Counted from the first letter of the stretch, positions 1 to 9,613 are shown. The stretch: DNA of 64,000 nucleotides from Bin87 sp965203855 (GCA_965203855.1 CBDBDN010000007.1:124001-188000), one strand, 5' to 3'. Numbers and translations are program-made. The notes: a model not told the origin generated them from the sequence alone.

Positions 1-1738
1 CGTTGTCCAGGTAGATGTTGAACCCGGAAGCCGAAGCCGCTGCCGGAGCGCTCTCGGCTATTGCCGCATAATGCCGCCGGAGGCCGCGCCGAGGGTCGGC
101 AACGGCTGGGTCCGCGGTCCCGTCTGCCGCCGGTCGGTAGCGAAACAGGGCGCCGTCGGCAAACTCGGCGACCGGCTCTACCGGAAGCGTCGCCAGCAGT
201 CGTTCCAACCCGCCGTAGTAGCCCGGCTTGTCCTCGCAGCCGTTGCCTACGTCGTAGATCCACAGCAAATAAACCGGGCCGGCGCCGCCGGCCTCGGATA
301 ACTGTCGCTGAATGTGGTCTTTTGTACAGGTCAAGCCATATTGTCGGGCGGACTTGCCGGAGTAGATATAGGCCGGCCATGGCTGGTTGCTGAACACCGT
401 GCCGGTGATTGCTTGTGCGCGCAGGTAGTTCAGAGCCGGGGAATCGGCCCACGCTGCGGTATTGAAATGCCATAGCGGGCCGGCGGCGGCATTGGCGAAA
501 TAAGCGGCGCGCCCGTTGACCACGCCCAGATGCAGCAGCAATAAACACAGAACTGCCGCCACTGCGAAACCGGCCCGGCGCCAATTCCGGCGGGACGCAT
601 AGCTCAACACCCGGTCCAGCGCCAGAACGCCGGCCAGGAACATCGGCAAGTAGGCCGGGGCGGCCAAGCGCGGTGCAATAGAGGTTTCGATGACGGATCT
701 GGAAAGTATGGAGACTACCAGCAGCGCGGCGCAACATATTGCAAACCAGGCGAACAGCGGCGCGGCGCTGGAAATGCCCGGCGACCGCAGCGCAGCAACG
801 CCGCCGGCCGCCAGCAGCGCCATCAGGATTGCGCCCAGCGCGACGGCATAGCCCTCCGGCATAGAGAAATAGCCGGCCGGCGGCGCCGGGAACAGCCAAT
901 CGGACACGACGCCGGGGAGCTGATACAGCAACTGCGCGGCGTCAATGGGCTCGGGCGCAGGGTAATTCCGATAGCCGGTTGGCGCGCCCACCAGCAGATA
1001 GTTACGCAGCATCCACAAAGCAAGGGGCGTCAGCGCAATCAGCCCGTAGCTGACGATGCGGAGCGTCTTTTGCGGCAGGACTGCGCCGCGCTGGAGCGCC
1101 AGTACCGGCACGATCGCCGCCACCAGCGCAATGCCGGCATAGCGGGTTACGCAGGCCAGGGCGGTGAAGGCGCCGGCCCAAATCAAGGCGGAGTTATCCC
1201 TGGTTCGCAGCAGCCGTTCAACCTGCATCAGCGCGAGCATGACAAGCAGGATAAAAAGCATCTCCGACCAGGCAAAATACGCTACATCCAGTAGCGGTAA
1301 AGCCAGCGCAACCGCCAGGCAGCACCACAGCAGCAGCAGCCGGGATGCCAGGCGCGTCCGCAGATACATCCCGACGACAAAGACGGCCAGGCCGAAAAGG
1401 CCGGCGTTGAGCGGGCCGGCTACCGTCAAGGGGTCAAATATGCCGAGGCTGGCCGCGGCCAGCAGCAGCGGATACAGCGGCGGCCACTGATGGTAAATAT
1501 CGCCGTCGAACTGGATAAAGCCGTTGCCGTCCAGCAGGCTGCGGGCTACGCTGATATAGTTGACGGCGTCCGGCGTTAGCCCGACCCCGTAATTAATCTC
1601 CCGGGCCAGCACCAAGGCCGCGCCCAGGGCGCCCAGGATCGCCAGCAGCAGCGTAAGATTGTCGGGGCGCCGGCGGGATAGAACCCGGCGCCCCGCGCTA
1701 ATCAAGGGCGCGCTAATCAGGGGATGGAGGTAGCGCAT
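1..1738 (-). CDS. GT39-like polytopic membrane protein (paralog 1), C-terminus beyond window
   Basis: The frame is open from an ATG at 1738 to the window edge (about 579 codons). Its start (MRYLHPLISAPLISAGRR, then SRRRPDNLTLLL) aligns with the two upstream paralogs. The visible part is a string of hydrophobic segments with the short extracytoplasmic motif after TM1 (NYGVGLTPDAVNYISVARS, then FIQFDGDIYHQWPPLYP) typical of dolichyl-phosphate-mannose/ArnT-type GT-C enzymes. These transfer lipid-linked sugars outside the membrane. The last visible residues (SGFNIYLDN) correspond to the point where the paralogs begin their C-terminal two-cysteine modules, so at least one module probably follows outside the window. 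It is the last gene of a same-strand run that starts with the monooxygenase at 8812. The acceptor and donor are unknown. Confidence 0.8.
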   Translation of the reverse strand, partial: MRYLHPLISAPLISAGRRVLSRRRPDNLTLLLAILGALGAALVLAREINYGVGLTPDAVNYISVARSLLDGNGFIQFDGDIYHQWPPLYPLLLAAASLGIFDPLTVAGPLNAGLFGLAVFVVGMYLRTRLASRLLLLWCCLAVALALPLLDVAYFAWSEMLFILLVMLALMQVERLLRTRDNSALIWAGAFTALACVTRYAGIALVAAIVPVLALQRGAVLPQKTLRIVSYGLIALTPLALWMLRNYLLVGAPTGYRNYPAPEPIDAAQLLYQLPGVVSDWLFPAPPAGYFSMPEGYAVALGAILMALLAAGGVAALRSPGISSAAPLFAWFAICCAALLVVSILSRSVIETSIAPRLAAPAYLPMFLAGVLALDRVLSYASRRNWRRAGFAVAAVLCLLLLHLGVVNGRAAYFANAAAGPLWHFNTAAWADSPALNYLRAQAITGTVFSNQPWPAYIYSGKSARQYGLTCTKDHIQRQLSEAGGAGPVYLLWIYDVGNGCEDKPGYYGGLERLLATLPVEPVAEFADGALFRYRPAADGTADPAVADPRRGLRRHYAAIAESAPAAASASGFNIYLDN

Positions 1739-1916
1739 TTCTGGTTCGCCGGTTACGGCATCAGATGCTCTAGTGAGCGGCCCTGTTTTCCGCAAAGCTT
1801 GCTGGCGTATTAGCGGCGGCATTGAGCTGCTACTGGCGTTAGGTGGCGTTCAATTCTACTCCATCTTTAGCAGTTGCCTAGAATTGGAAGCGCCGGCGCA
1901 TCCTGAACGGATTTTT

Positions 1917-4682
1917 TTAGGGCGCGGCCGGCGCAAACTCCGTTTCCCAGAGCCGGCCGGCGCCGGGAGTATATTGGCCGGTGCGAATGATGGCGATGTT
2001 GTACTCCGGCAGGGCTACCGATGCGATGCATTGGCCGTCGGACAATGCGCCGGCCGTCTCAAAAGGGAAATCCCGGTTGTCAAAGCCGTGCTGCCGGCTG
2101 ATTGCCGGCAAGTCGGCGGCAGCAGTAGGGACGAGGTGCAGAAAGAACGGCGCGGCCGTATCGGCCGGCGTGCAGGGTTCTTTGGCGTAAATTAGTTGGC
2201 CGGCGTTGTGGTATATCGCAAAGTCGGCCTGGATGATTGGAAGCCGGGCTTGCCGGACGGCGGCGAGTTCGGCGCGCAGCCGTTTCGCCCGGCCAGGTTC
2301 ATACTCCAGCTCCCAAACGGCGCCCGAGCCGGGAACATACTGGCCGGTGTGAACGTTGGCAATGTTGTAATCCGGCAGCGCAGCCGATGCGATGCACTGC
2401 TGCCCAGCGACTAGCGCGCCGGCCTGATAAAAATTGAAAACGCGGTCGTCAAAGCCGTGTTGCCGGCTGCTTGCCGGCAAGTCGGCGGCGTCAGTCGGCG
2501 TGATGTGCAGAAAGAACGCTGCCGCCGTATCGGCCGGAGTGCAGGGTTCTTTGGCGTAAATCAGCCGGCCATTGTTGTGATACACCACAAAGTTGTCTTG
2601 GCTGACCGGGGGTTGGGCTTGCCGGGCTTGGGCGAGTTCGGCAAGCAGCTGTTCCGCCCGGCCGGGTTCGTATTCCACCTCCCAGATGACGCTTTCGCCA
2701 GGAACAACTTGTCCGGTGCTGATGCTGGCGATTGGGTAGTCGGGCAGCCGGGCGCTGACCATACATTGGCCGTCAATTCTGATTCCATCTCGATCAAATT
2801 CAAAGGTTTGCCCGCTAAACCCATGCTGGCGCTCCGCTCCGTCCAGATAAACGCTGTTGACGGGAATGATGTTCAGGAAAAAGAGGGCTTGCGTATCATC
2901 AGGCGCGCATTGGTCATTGATATAAGTTAACCACTGCGGCGTCGCGGCATTGTCCAGGTACAAGCTGAACCCGGCGTAGGAAGCCGCCGTCGGAACGCCG
3001 TCGGCTATTGCCGCATAATGCTGCCGGAGTTCACGCCGGGCGTCGGCATTGGCGTCCGACCGGTAGCGAAACAGGGCGCCGTCGGCAAACGCGGCTATGG
3101 GTTCTACCGGAACCGCTGTCAGCAGTCGGCTCAACCCGACATAATAGTCCGGCTGCACAACGCAACCGTTGCCCAGTCCGTATAACCACAGTAGATAAAC
3201 TGCGCCGGCGGCGCTAGCCGCGGACATCTGATACCGCAGTTGGTTTTCGTCGCAGTACCAGCCATCATGTTGGGTTAAGCCGCCGGAATGAATATAGGCG
3301 GCCGCCTCGTGATTGCTGAACACTACGCCATCCGTAATCCTGTTACGCAGATAACGCAGGACCTCGGAATCGGCCAAATAGGCATAGTTGTAATATCCCA
3401 GCGGGGTTAGTCTGCTATTGGCTTGATAAATGGCCTGCACGTTGGCCGGAATCTGATAGGCCAGCCATAAAAACAGGCCCGCAATCAGTGCAATGCTTGC
3501 TCCGGCGACGGCGGCCCGCACCAGGGCGGCGCCCGCTGCCATTAGCTGCTGTCGTGTATAGTGCAACGCTGCGTCCAGCGCCAGCGCCGTGGCCAGCAGC
3601 AATGGCAAATACGCCGGCACCAAATAACGCAGCCTGATGTTGCCATTAAACCCTTGTGCGCTGGAGACGATTATCGCTATTGCATACACCGCAGCAAACC
3701 CCGTAAATAGCAGCTGAGCGCTCTGCGCGGGGCTGGCCGCGTTTTTTAGATACGCCCTCACTGCGCCGCCGGACACAATCGCAAGCAGTGCAATCCATAT
3801 TCCCAACAGCGCATAAGAGGTCGGAAACGCGAAATACTCGAGTCGTGGATCCGGAAACCATTGCGCGATGATGTTCAGAGTCGCGTGAAGTATGTCAATT
3901 GGGGAACCAGCAATGGGATAATCCCGGTTTCCGGTTAGACTGCCCACCAGCAGTTGGTTACGCAGCAGCCACAGGCTGAGGGGCGCCAGCGCAATCAACG
4001 CATAGATAATAATGCGCCGGGCCTTTTCCGGCAGCGCTACGCCGCGTTGGAGCGCCAGCAGCGGCACAACCACCGCCACCAGCGTAATGCCGGCATATCG
4101 GGACAGGCAAGCTAGAGCGGTGAATGCGCCGGCCCAAATCAGCGCCGAATTATCGCCTCGACTCAGCAGCCGCTCGGCCGTCATCAGCGCGAGGACACTG
4201 AACAGGATGAAAGGCATCTCGGACCAGGCAAAATACGCTGCATTCAGCAAAGGCTGGGCCAGCACAATCGCCAGGCAACACCAAAGCGTCAGCAGCCGGG
4301 ATTCCAAGCGCGTCCGCAGGTACATCCCGACGGCAAAGACGGCCAGGCCGAAAAGCCCGGCGTTGAGCGGGCCAGCTGCCGTCAGCGGGTCAAATATGCC
4401 GAGGCTGGCCCCGGCCAGCAGCAGCGGATACAGCGGCGACCAAGCATGGTAGATGACGCCGTCGAACTGGATAAATCCGTTTCCGGCCAGCACACTGCGC
4501 GCTACGCTGATATAGTTGACGGCATCCCACTCCAGGCCGACGCCGTAATTGACCTGCCGGGCCAGTACCAAGGCTGCGCCCAAGATGCCCAGGGCAACCA
4601 GCAGCAGCGTAAGATTGTCGGGGCGCCGGCGGGATAAGGCCCGGCGTCCCGCGCTAAGGCGTGTCGTCATATTCACCGTCAT
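1917..4682 (-). CDS. GT39-like polytopic membrane protein with three C-terminal repeat modules (paralog 2), 5' end replaced by a MITE
   Basis: The protein has 921 residues as read from 4682. Residues ~25-480 hold about ten hydrophobic segments of GT-C type; residues ~568-695, 696-818 and 819-921 are three copies of a module with the signatures LIYAKEPCTPADT, FFLH, GFDNRDF, GQCIAS, LPDYNIA and TGQYxPG. Each module has two conserved Cys that could form a disulfide outside the membrane. The present start lies inside a MITE. The ancestral start is visible at 4863 (MRRLHPLI), and reading from it enters the MITE and stops after about 40 codons. Either ATG 4682 or ATG 4670 would now have to be used, and neither has a Shine-Dalgarno sequence. 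The gene may therefore be weakly expressed or silent. The module DNA is almost identical to that of paralog 3, suggesting recent duplication or gene conversion. Confidence 0.82.
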   Translation of the reverse strand: MTVNMTTRLSAGRRALSRRRPDNLTLLLVALGILGAALVLARQVNYGVGLEWDAVNYISVARSVLAGNGFIQFDGVIYHAWSPLYPLLLAGASLGIFDPLTAAGPLNAGLFGLAVFAVGMYLRTRLESRLLTLWCCLAIVLAQPLLNAAYFAWSEMPFILFSVLALMTAERLLSRGDNSALIWAGAFTALACLSRYAGITLVAVVVPLLALQRGVALPEKARRIIIYALIALAPLSLWLLRNQLLVGSLTGNRDYPIAGSPIDILHATLNIIAQWFPDPRLEYFAFPTSYALLGIWIALLAIVSGGAVRAYLKNAASPAQSAQLLFTGFAAVYAIAIIVSSAQGFNGNIRLRYLVPAYLPLLLATALALDAALHYTRQQLMAAGAALVRAAVAGASIALIAGLFLWLAYQIPANVQAIYQANSRLTPLGYYNYAYLADSEVLRYLRNRITDGVVFSNHEAAAYIHSGGLTQHDGWYCDENQLRYQMSAASAAGAVYLLWLYGLGNGCVVQPDYYVGLSRLLTAVPVEPIAAFADGALFRYRSDANADARRELRQHYAAIADGVPTAASYAGFSLYLDNAATPQWLTYINDQCAPDDTQALFFLNIIPVNSVYLDGAERQHGFSGQTFEFDRDGIRIDGQCMVSARLPDYPIASISTGQVVPGESVIWEVEYEPGRAEQLLAELAQARQAQPPVSQDNFVVYHNNGRLIYAKEPCTPADTAAAFFLHITPTDAADLPASSRQHGFDDRVFNFYQAGALVAGQQCIASAALPDYNIANVHTGQYVPGSGAVWELEYEPGRAKRLRAELAAVRQARLPIIQADFAIYHNAGQLIYAKEPCTPADTAAPFFLHLVPTAAADLPAISRQHGFDNRDFPFETAGALSDGQCIASVALPEYNIAIIRTGQYTPGAGRLWETEFAPAAP

Positions 4683-4841
4683 GCCAGCTTAATACAACCG
4701 TCATTTCGGAGCAAGCCGGAATCTATGATTGCTGGTTCCACTACCCCAGTAGAAAGTCACGACGCCAGAATCCAGCGAAAGCCGAAACGAAGCAAACAAA
4801 CGCCGGACTGTGGCAAATCTTAATTTGAATACACGCCCTAA
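4654..4841. mobile_element. 180-bp MITE with IS5-type ends inserted in a glycosyltransferase-like gene
   Basis: The element spans 4658-4837. Its ends are imperfect 16-bp inverted repeats: GGCGTGTCGTCATATT on the left and, read from the right end inward, GGCGTGTATTCAAATT. It is flanked by CTAA at 4654-4657 and 4838-4841, a target duplication of the YTAR type known for IS5-group elements. It has no coding capacity. The interior contains the common CATTtCGG...CCGGAAT palindrome (about 4699-4723). Joining the flanks without one CTAA copy restores MRRLHPLI followed by SAGRRALSRRRPDN, matching the paralogs, so this is a true insertion into a gene. A sister copy lies at 44657-44837. Confidence 0.85.
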
Positions 4842-4877
4842 TCAAGGGATGGAGGCGGCGCATCCTGAACGCATTTT

Positions 4878-7688
4878 TTAGGGCGCGGCCGGCGCAAACT
4901 CTGTTTCCCAGAGCCGGCCGGCGCCGGGAGTATATTGGCCGGTGCGAATGATGGCGATGTCGTAATCGGGCAGGGCTACCGATGCGATGCATTGGCCGTC
5001 GGACAATATGCCGGCTTGCTCAAAAGGGAAATCCCGGTTGTCAAAGCCGTGCTGCCGGCTGCTTGCCGGCAAGTCGGCGGCGGCAGTGGGTACGAGGTGC
5101 AGAAAGAATGGCGCCGTTGTATCGGCCGGCGTGCAGGGTTGTTTGGCGTAAATCAGCCGGCCATCGTTGTGATACACCGCAAAGTCGGCCTGGATGACTG
5201 GAAGCCGGGCTTGCCGGACGGCGGCGAGTTCGGCGCGCAGCCGTTCCGCCCGGCCGGGTTCGTACTCTAGCTCCCAAATGACGCCCGCGCCGTGAATGAC
5301 CTGCCCGGTGTGAATGCCGGCGATGGCGTAATCCGGCAGCGCAGCCGATGCGATGCACTGCTGCCCAGCGATTAGGGCACCGGCCTGATAAAAGTTAAAA
5401 GCCCGGTCGTCAAAGCCGTGCTGGTTTCCCGCTGGCAAGTCGGCGGCGTCAGTCGGCGTGATGTGCAGAAAGAACGCCGCCGCCGTATCGGCCGGAGTGC
5501 AGGGTTCTTTGGCGTAAATCAGCCGGCCATCGTTGTGATACACTTCAAAGTCGGCCTGGATGATTGGAGACTGGGTTTGCCGGGCTTGGGCAAGTTCGGC
5601 AAGCAGCTGTTCTGACCGGCCGGGTTCGTATTCCACCTCCCAGATGACGCTTTCGCCAGGAACAACTTGTCCGGTGCTGATGCTGGCGATTGGGTAGTCG
5701 GGCAACCGGGCGCTGACCATACATTGGCCGTCAATTCTGACTCCATCCGCATCAAACTTAAAACCGTACGCGCCATACCCAATCTGCCGCTCCGTTGCAG
5801 TTAGATAGATGCTGTTGACCGGAACGACGTGCAGGTGAAATAGCGCTTGCGTATCGTCCGGAGCGCATTGGTCATTGATATAAGTTATCCACTGCGGTTG
5901 CCGTGGATCGTCCAGGTACACTTTGAACCCGGTAGCGGAAGCCGCCGTCGGAACGCTGTCGGCTATGTCCGCATAATGCTGCCGGAGGTCGCGCCGGGCA
6001 TCAGCATCGGCGTCGACCGCGTCTGTCGTCCGGCGGTAACGCAGCAGGACGCCGTCGGCAAACGCGGCTACCGGCTCTAGCGGCAGCGCCGTCAGCCTTT
6101 GCTCCAGTCCACCATCATCCTCCGGCGAGCAGATCTCGCCATATAGCCATGTCAGATAGTCTATGCTGCCGTATATCCATAGGAGATAAACTGCGCTGCC
6201 GGCGGCCTCGGCCCGAGTACGCAAATTACCGTAGTCCCCGCAGTACAAGTAATCGTACCGGTTCGACCCGCCGACATAAGCATAAGCCTGTAGCGGGAGA
6301 TGCGTGAACACCACGCTGTCGGTAATTTCCGCTCGCAGGTAGCGCCGCGCCGCGGAATCGGCCAAAATGTCGGCACTATAGCCTTCTGGCGGGACATCCG
6401 GCCGGGTATTGGCATGGTAAATGGCCTGGACATTGACCGGAAGTTGCCAGGCGGTCCATAAAAGGAGACTGCCCAGCAGCAGGACGCTGGCGCTGGCAGC
6501 CAGGGCCGGCGCCCGCCCCTGTCGCCAGCACCAGCGGAATTGGCGCGCATAGCGCAGCGCCGGGTCCAAAGCGAGCAGAGTGGCGAGCAGCAGCGGCAAG
6601 TAGGACGGGACCATATGACGCAGCTGGGGCGCATGGGTAAAATGCTCCGCAGTGACGCCAATTACCACTATTGCATACACTGCGGCGAACCCGATCAGCA
6701 GCAGTTGCGCGACCTGGACCGCGCTGGCGGCAGCTTTGAGATACGCCCGCGCGGCGCTGACGAATACAATCGCGAGCAGCGCAATCCAGATGCCCAACAG
6801 GGCATAAGCGAGCGGCAATTCGAAATACCCGGTCAAAGGATTAAGCAGATACCGCGCGACGAAGCTCAGATTCCAGTAAATTGTATTAGTTAAGGTAAAT
6901 TCTGAGATCCAATCCCTATTTCCGGTTAGACTGCCAATCAGTACCAAGTTACGCAGCGTCCACAGCCCGACCGGCGCCAGCGCTACCAGCCCGTAGATGA
7001 CGATGCGCCGGGATTTTTCCGGCAGGGCTACGCCGGGCTGGAGCGCCAGCAGCGGCACCACTGCCAGCACCAGCGTAATTGCCATATATCGGGACAGGCA
7101 GGCCAGCGCAGTGAACACGCCGGCCCAGAGCAGCGCAGAATTACCCCCCCGACTCAGCAAGCGCTCGGCATTCATCAGCGCGAGGATACTGAACAGGATG
7201 AAAGACATCTCCGACAAGGCGAATGACGCTATATGCAGCAGCGGCCAGGCCAGCGTTAGGATCAGGCAACCCCAAAGCGTCAGCAGCCGGGACGCAAGGC
7301 GTGCCCGCAGGTACATCCCGGCGCTAAAGACCGTCAGCCCGAACAGGGCGGCATTAAGCGGGCCGGCCACCGTCAACGGATCAAATATACCGAATCCGGC
7401 CCCGGCCAGAAGCAGCGGATACAGCGGCGGCCAGGCGTGGTAAAAATCGCCATCAAACTGGATGAAACCGTCGCCGGCCAGCAGGCTGCGGACGACGAAA
7501 ATGTAGTTGCCGGAATCCCAGTTCAGCCCGACCCCGTAATTGACCTGCCGGGCCAGCACCAAGGCGGCGCCCAAGATGCCCAGGGCGACCAGCAGCAGCG
7601 TAAGATTGTCGGGGCGCCGGCGGGGTAAGGCCCGGCGCCCCGCGCTAATCAAGGGCGCGTTAATCAGGGGATGGAGATGGCGCAGCAT
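4878..7688 (-). CDS. GT39-like polytopic membrane protein with three C-terminal repeat modules (paralog 3)
   Basis: I choose ATG 7688 (MLRHLHPLINAPLISAGRR), because the paralogs start the same way. A longer frame to 7814 would overlap the preceding gene. The 936-residue protein has an N-terminal GT-C type membrane domain (NYGVGLNWDSGNYIFVVRS loop after TM1, then about ten TM segments to ~residue 480) and three C-terminal modules at roughly 584-711, 712-833 and 834-936. Helical linkers rich in Ala/Glu/Arg (EPGRAERLRAELAAVRQ) separate the modules. Family knowledge suggests sugar transfer from a polyprenyl carrier outside the membrane; substrate unknown. It starts 26 bp after the monooxygenase stop, consistent with an operon. 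Confidence 0.85.
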   Translation of the reverse strand: MLRHLHPLINAPLISAGRRALPRRRPDNLTLLLVALGILGAALVLARQVNYGVGLNWDSGNYIFVVRSLLAGDGFIQFDGDFYHAWPPLYPLLLAGAGFGIFDPLTVAGPLNAALFGLTVFSAGMYLRARLASRLLTLWGCLILTLAWPLLHIASFALSEMSFILFSILALMNAERLLSRGGNSALLWAGVFTALACLSRYMAITLVLAVVPLLALQPGVALPEKSRRIVIYGLVALAPVGLWTLRNLVLIGSLTGNRDWISEFTLTNTIYWNLSFVARYLLNPLTGYFELPLAYALLGIWIALLAIVFVSAARAYLKAAASAVQVAQLLLIGFAAVYAIVVIGVTAEHFTHAPQLRHMVPSYLPLLLATLLALDPALRYARQFRWCWRQGRAPALAASASVLLLGSLLLWTAWQLPVNVQAIYHANTRPDVPPEGYSADILADSAARRYLRAEITDSVVFTHLPLQAYAYVGGSNRYDYLYCGDYGNLRTRAEAAGSAVYLLWIYGSIDYLTWLYGEICSPEDDGGLEQRLTALPLEPVAAFADGVLLRYRRTTDAVDADADARRDLRQHYADIADSVPTAASATGFKVYLDDPRQPQWITYINDQCAPDDTQALFHLHVVPVNSIYLTATERQIGYGAYGFKFDADGVRIDGQCMVSARLPDYPIASISTGQVVPGESVIWEVEYEPGRSEQLLAELAQARQTQSPIIQADFEVYHNDGRLIYAKEPCTPADTAAAFFLHITPTDAADLPAGNQHGFDDRAFNFYQAGALIAGQQCIASAALPDYAIAGIHTGQVIHGAGVIWELEYEPGRAERLRAELAAVRQARLPVIQADFAVYHNDGRLIYAKQPCTPADTTAPFFLHLVPTAAADLPASSRQHGFDNRDFPFEQAGILSDGQCIASVALPDYDIAIIRTGQYTPGAGRLWETEFAPAAP

Positions 7689-7714
7689 CGCCAAGTTTCT
7701 GCGCGCTGCCGGAA

Positions 7715-8812
7715 TCAGGGGGCGGCCGGCTCGCCGGTCAGGTCGACTACCTGCGGCATTACCTGCTCGGCCAGCAGGCGGGTGGACTTGTCCCAGTCGG
7801 CTTGGTTCTGCCATTGATCATAGACCAGCATCAGCAGCGCTCCGAACCCGCCCACATCTTGATACAGCCGGCGGATTTTGCCGGCTACCGTATCCGGCGA
7901 ACCGACCAGCCACAGATGGTCGGCCATATACTCAATGTTAACGGCATCGTCAGGCACTTCCGGGTCGTGCTTGAATACCGGCATCAGGTCAAACTCGCGG
8001 AACAGGGGCAGTAGATAGTCGTTCCAGACGCGGCCCAGCATCCCATTGAGGGCTTTGTCGCGAGCCGCGGCGTCGGTGTCGGCGACATAGACGTCGCGCA
8101 CCAGCCGCCAGTCGGCCCGGGACGGCGTGCGATTGCCGCGCTGCGCGCCCTCCTCAATCGCTTCCCAGTGGCTGCGGCAATAGTCGTTGTTCAGCGCCAG
8201 GCTCATGGGGATAAAACCGCGTTCTCCGGCAATCATCAGCGTAGGCGACTTGTAGCTTACCGACGCCACCCCGATAGGCGGATGCGGCTGCTGATAGGGG
8301 CGCAGGAAAAACTCCAGCGTGCCATACATCGGGGCCGGCAAGTTGACATTCCAGTACTTGCCTTTGTACTCAAAGGGGCCGTCGTTCTGCCAGATTTTGA
8401 GGATGATGTCCAATGACTCGCGGGTCATCTCCCGGTGCTCGCCATTGTTGCCGTCCACATCAAACAGCGCCCAGTCGCTGGGCAGTCCACTGCTGCCGAC
8501 TCCAAAGAGGAACCGCCCCTGCGACAGATGGTCCAGGTAGGCTACCCGATGCGCCAGTTCCGCCGGATGATGAAAGGGGAGCAGGTGCGCGCCGGAGCCG
8601 AGGCGGATGCGTTTGGTACGCATGAGGGCCTGGGCGATTAGCAAATCGGGCGCCGGTATCGGTTCCCAAGGCGCAGTGAAATGTTCTCCGATCCAGGCTT
8701 CGTCGAAGCCCAATTCGTCGCACAGCGTGAGGTAATCCAGATCCCACTGATGGGCGTCGTAGATGTTCCGTTCCGGCGGATGGGACGGCATCATAAACAG
8801 TCCGAACTTCAT
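7715..8812 (-). CDS. LLM-class flavin-dependent oxidoreductase (luciferase-like)
   Basis: The 365-residue protein starts MKFGLFMMPSHPPER and keeps the bacterial luciferase alpha/beta-barrel pattern: GFDEAWIGEHF (~residues 33-43), a strand with RIRLGSGAHLLPFHHP (~69-84) and GRFLFGVGSSG (~101-111). The family uses reduced FMN or F420 to oxidise small organic substrates; the substrate here cannot be read from sequence. A clear Shine-Dalgarno (GGAGGA, reverse complement of 8821-8826) sits 8 nt before the ATG. It is the first gene of the run that continues into the GT39-like genes, but a functional link with them is not evident. Confidence 0.9.
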   Translation of the reverse strand: MKFGLFMMPSHPPERNIYDAHQWDLDYLTLCDELGFDEAWIGEHFTAPWEPIPAPDLLIAQALMRTKRIRLGSGAHLLPFHHPAELAHRVAYLDHLSQGRFLFGVGSSGLPSDWALFDVDGNNGEHREMTRESLDIILKIWQNDGPFEYKGKYWNVNLPAPMYGTLEFFLRPYQQPHPPIGVASVSYKSPTLMIAGERGFIPMSLALNNDYCRSHWEAIEEGAQRGNRTPSRADWRLVRDVYVADTDAAARDKALNGMLGRVWNDYLLPLFREFDLMPVFKHDPEVPDDAVNIEYMADHLWLVGSPDTVAGKIRRLYQDVGGFGALLMLVYDQWQNQADWDKSTRLLAEQVMPQVVDLTGEPAAP

Positions 8813-9051
8813 ACTTCCATTCCTCCGGTTGGGATATCCGGCTGCGGCTTTTCGGTTGGGATTATCCGGTTGGGGTTTTTTCGCTGGGGCCGCCGGCTGC
8901 TAGCCGGGTATTGCGCGGGGCGCCGGCTGTCGTCGTGCCGCCTACCATATCACAAAATGCGCTGCCGATGGCAGCCGATGCGCCGGGCGTGTTATAGTTT
9001 CGCATCCAGATCCATAGCGGCAAAGTCCATAGCGGCGAAGGAAACGAAAGA

Positions 9052-9483
9052 ATGACGACTGCAAAATCGGGCGACCGGGTTCGGGTGCATTACACTGGCC
9101 GGCTGGATGACGGGGAGGTATTTGACACTTCGGAGGGCGGCACTCCGCTGGCGTTCACTGTGGGCGCGGGGCAAGTCATCGCGGGCTTTGAGAACGGCGT
9201 TATCGGAATGGCCGCCGGCGATTCCCGCACCGTCCGCATCCCTTGCGCCGACGCTTATGGCGAGCGCCAGCCCGACGGCGTTATAGAGGTGCCCCGTGAT
9301 GAGTTTCCCCCCGATATGGAGCTGGAAACCGGCGCCCGTGTCCAGGGGCAGCAGGCCGATGGCAGCGCGGTTGCTTTCACCATCGTCTCCGTAACCGCCG
9401 CCGCCATAACCCTGGATGCCAACCACCCGCTGGCCGGCAAAGACCTGACCTTTGACCTGACGTTGGTATCAATAGAGGGTTAG
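9052..9483 (+). CDS. FKBP-type peptidyl-prolyl cis-trans isomerase, SlyD-like
   Basis: This 143-residue protein has the FKBP core VRVHYTGRLDDGEVFDTS (~residues 9-26), the IAGFENGVIGM segment (~43-53) and an inserted-flap region (AYGERQPDGVIEVPRDEF) as in SlyD. It catalyses proline isomerisation and acts as a chaperone in the cytosol; no signal peptide is present. The C-terminal His-rich metal tail of E. coli SlyD is absent. An AAGGAAA ribosome site precedes the ATG at suitable spacing. The gene stands alone between a divergent neighbour and a repeat array. Confidence 0.9.
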   Translation: MTTAKSGDRVRVHYTGRLDDGEVFDTSEGGTPLAFTVGAGQVIAGFENGVIGMAAGDSRTVRIPCADAYGERQPDGVIEVPRDEFPPDMELETGARVQGQQADGSAVAFTIVSVTAAAITLDANHPLAGKDLTFDLTLVSIEG

Positions 9484-9504
9484 GATACCCGTTACCCATC
9501 TCCA

Positions 9505-9613
9505 TACCGTCATTCCGGCCCTTATACCGTCATTCCGGCCCTTATACCGTCATTCCGGCCCTTATACCGTCATTCCGGCCCTTATACCGTCATTCCGGCG
9601 CAAGCCGGAATCC
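9505..9613. repeat. Tandem 20-bp array ending in a CATTCCGG palindrome
   Basis: The 20-bp unit CATTCCGGCCCTTATACCGT occurs four times in perfect tandem (9511-9590), preceded by TACCGT. It then runs into a complete palindrome, CATTCCGGCGCAAGCCGGAAT, at 9591-9611. The unit is therefore one arm of the palindrome plus a short linker. It lies in the 259-bp gap between the FKBP gene and the next membrane protein gene. Confidence 0.9.

Noticed and set aside
1739..1916. Rho-independent terminator after the GT39-like genes
   Set aside because: T/A runs adjoin the stop codons, but no stable GC hairpin precedes them in the right orientation.
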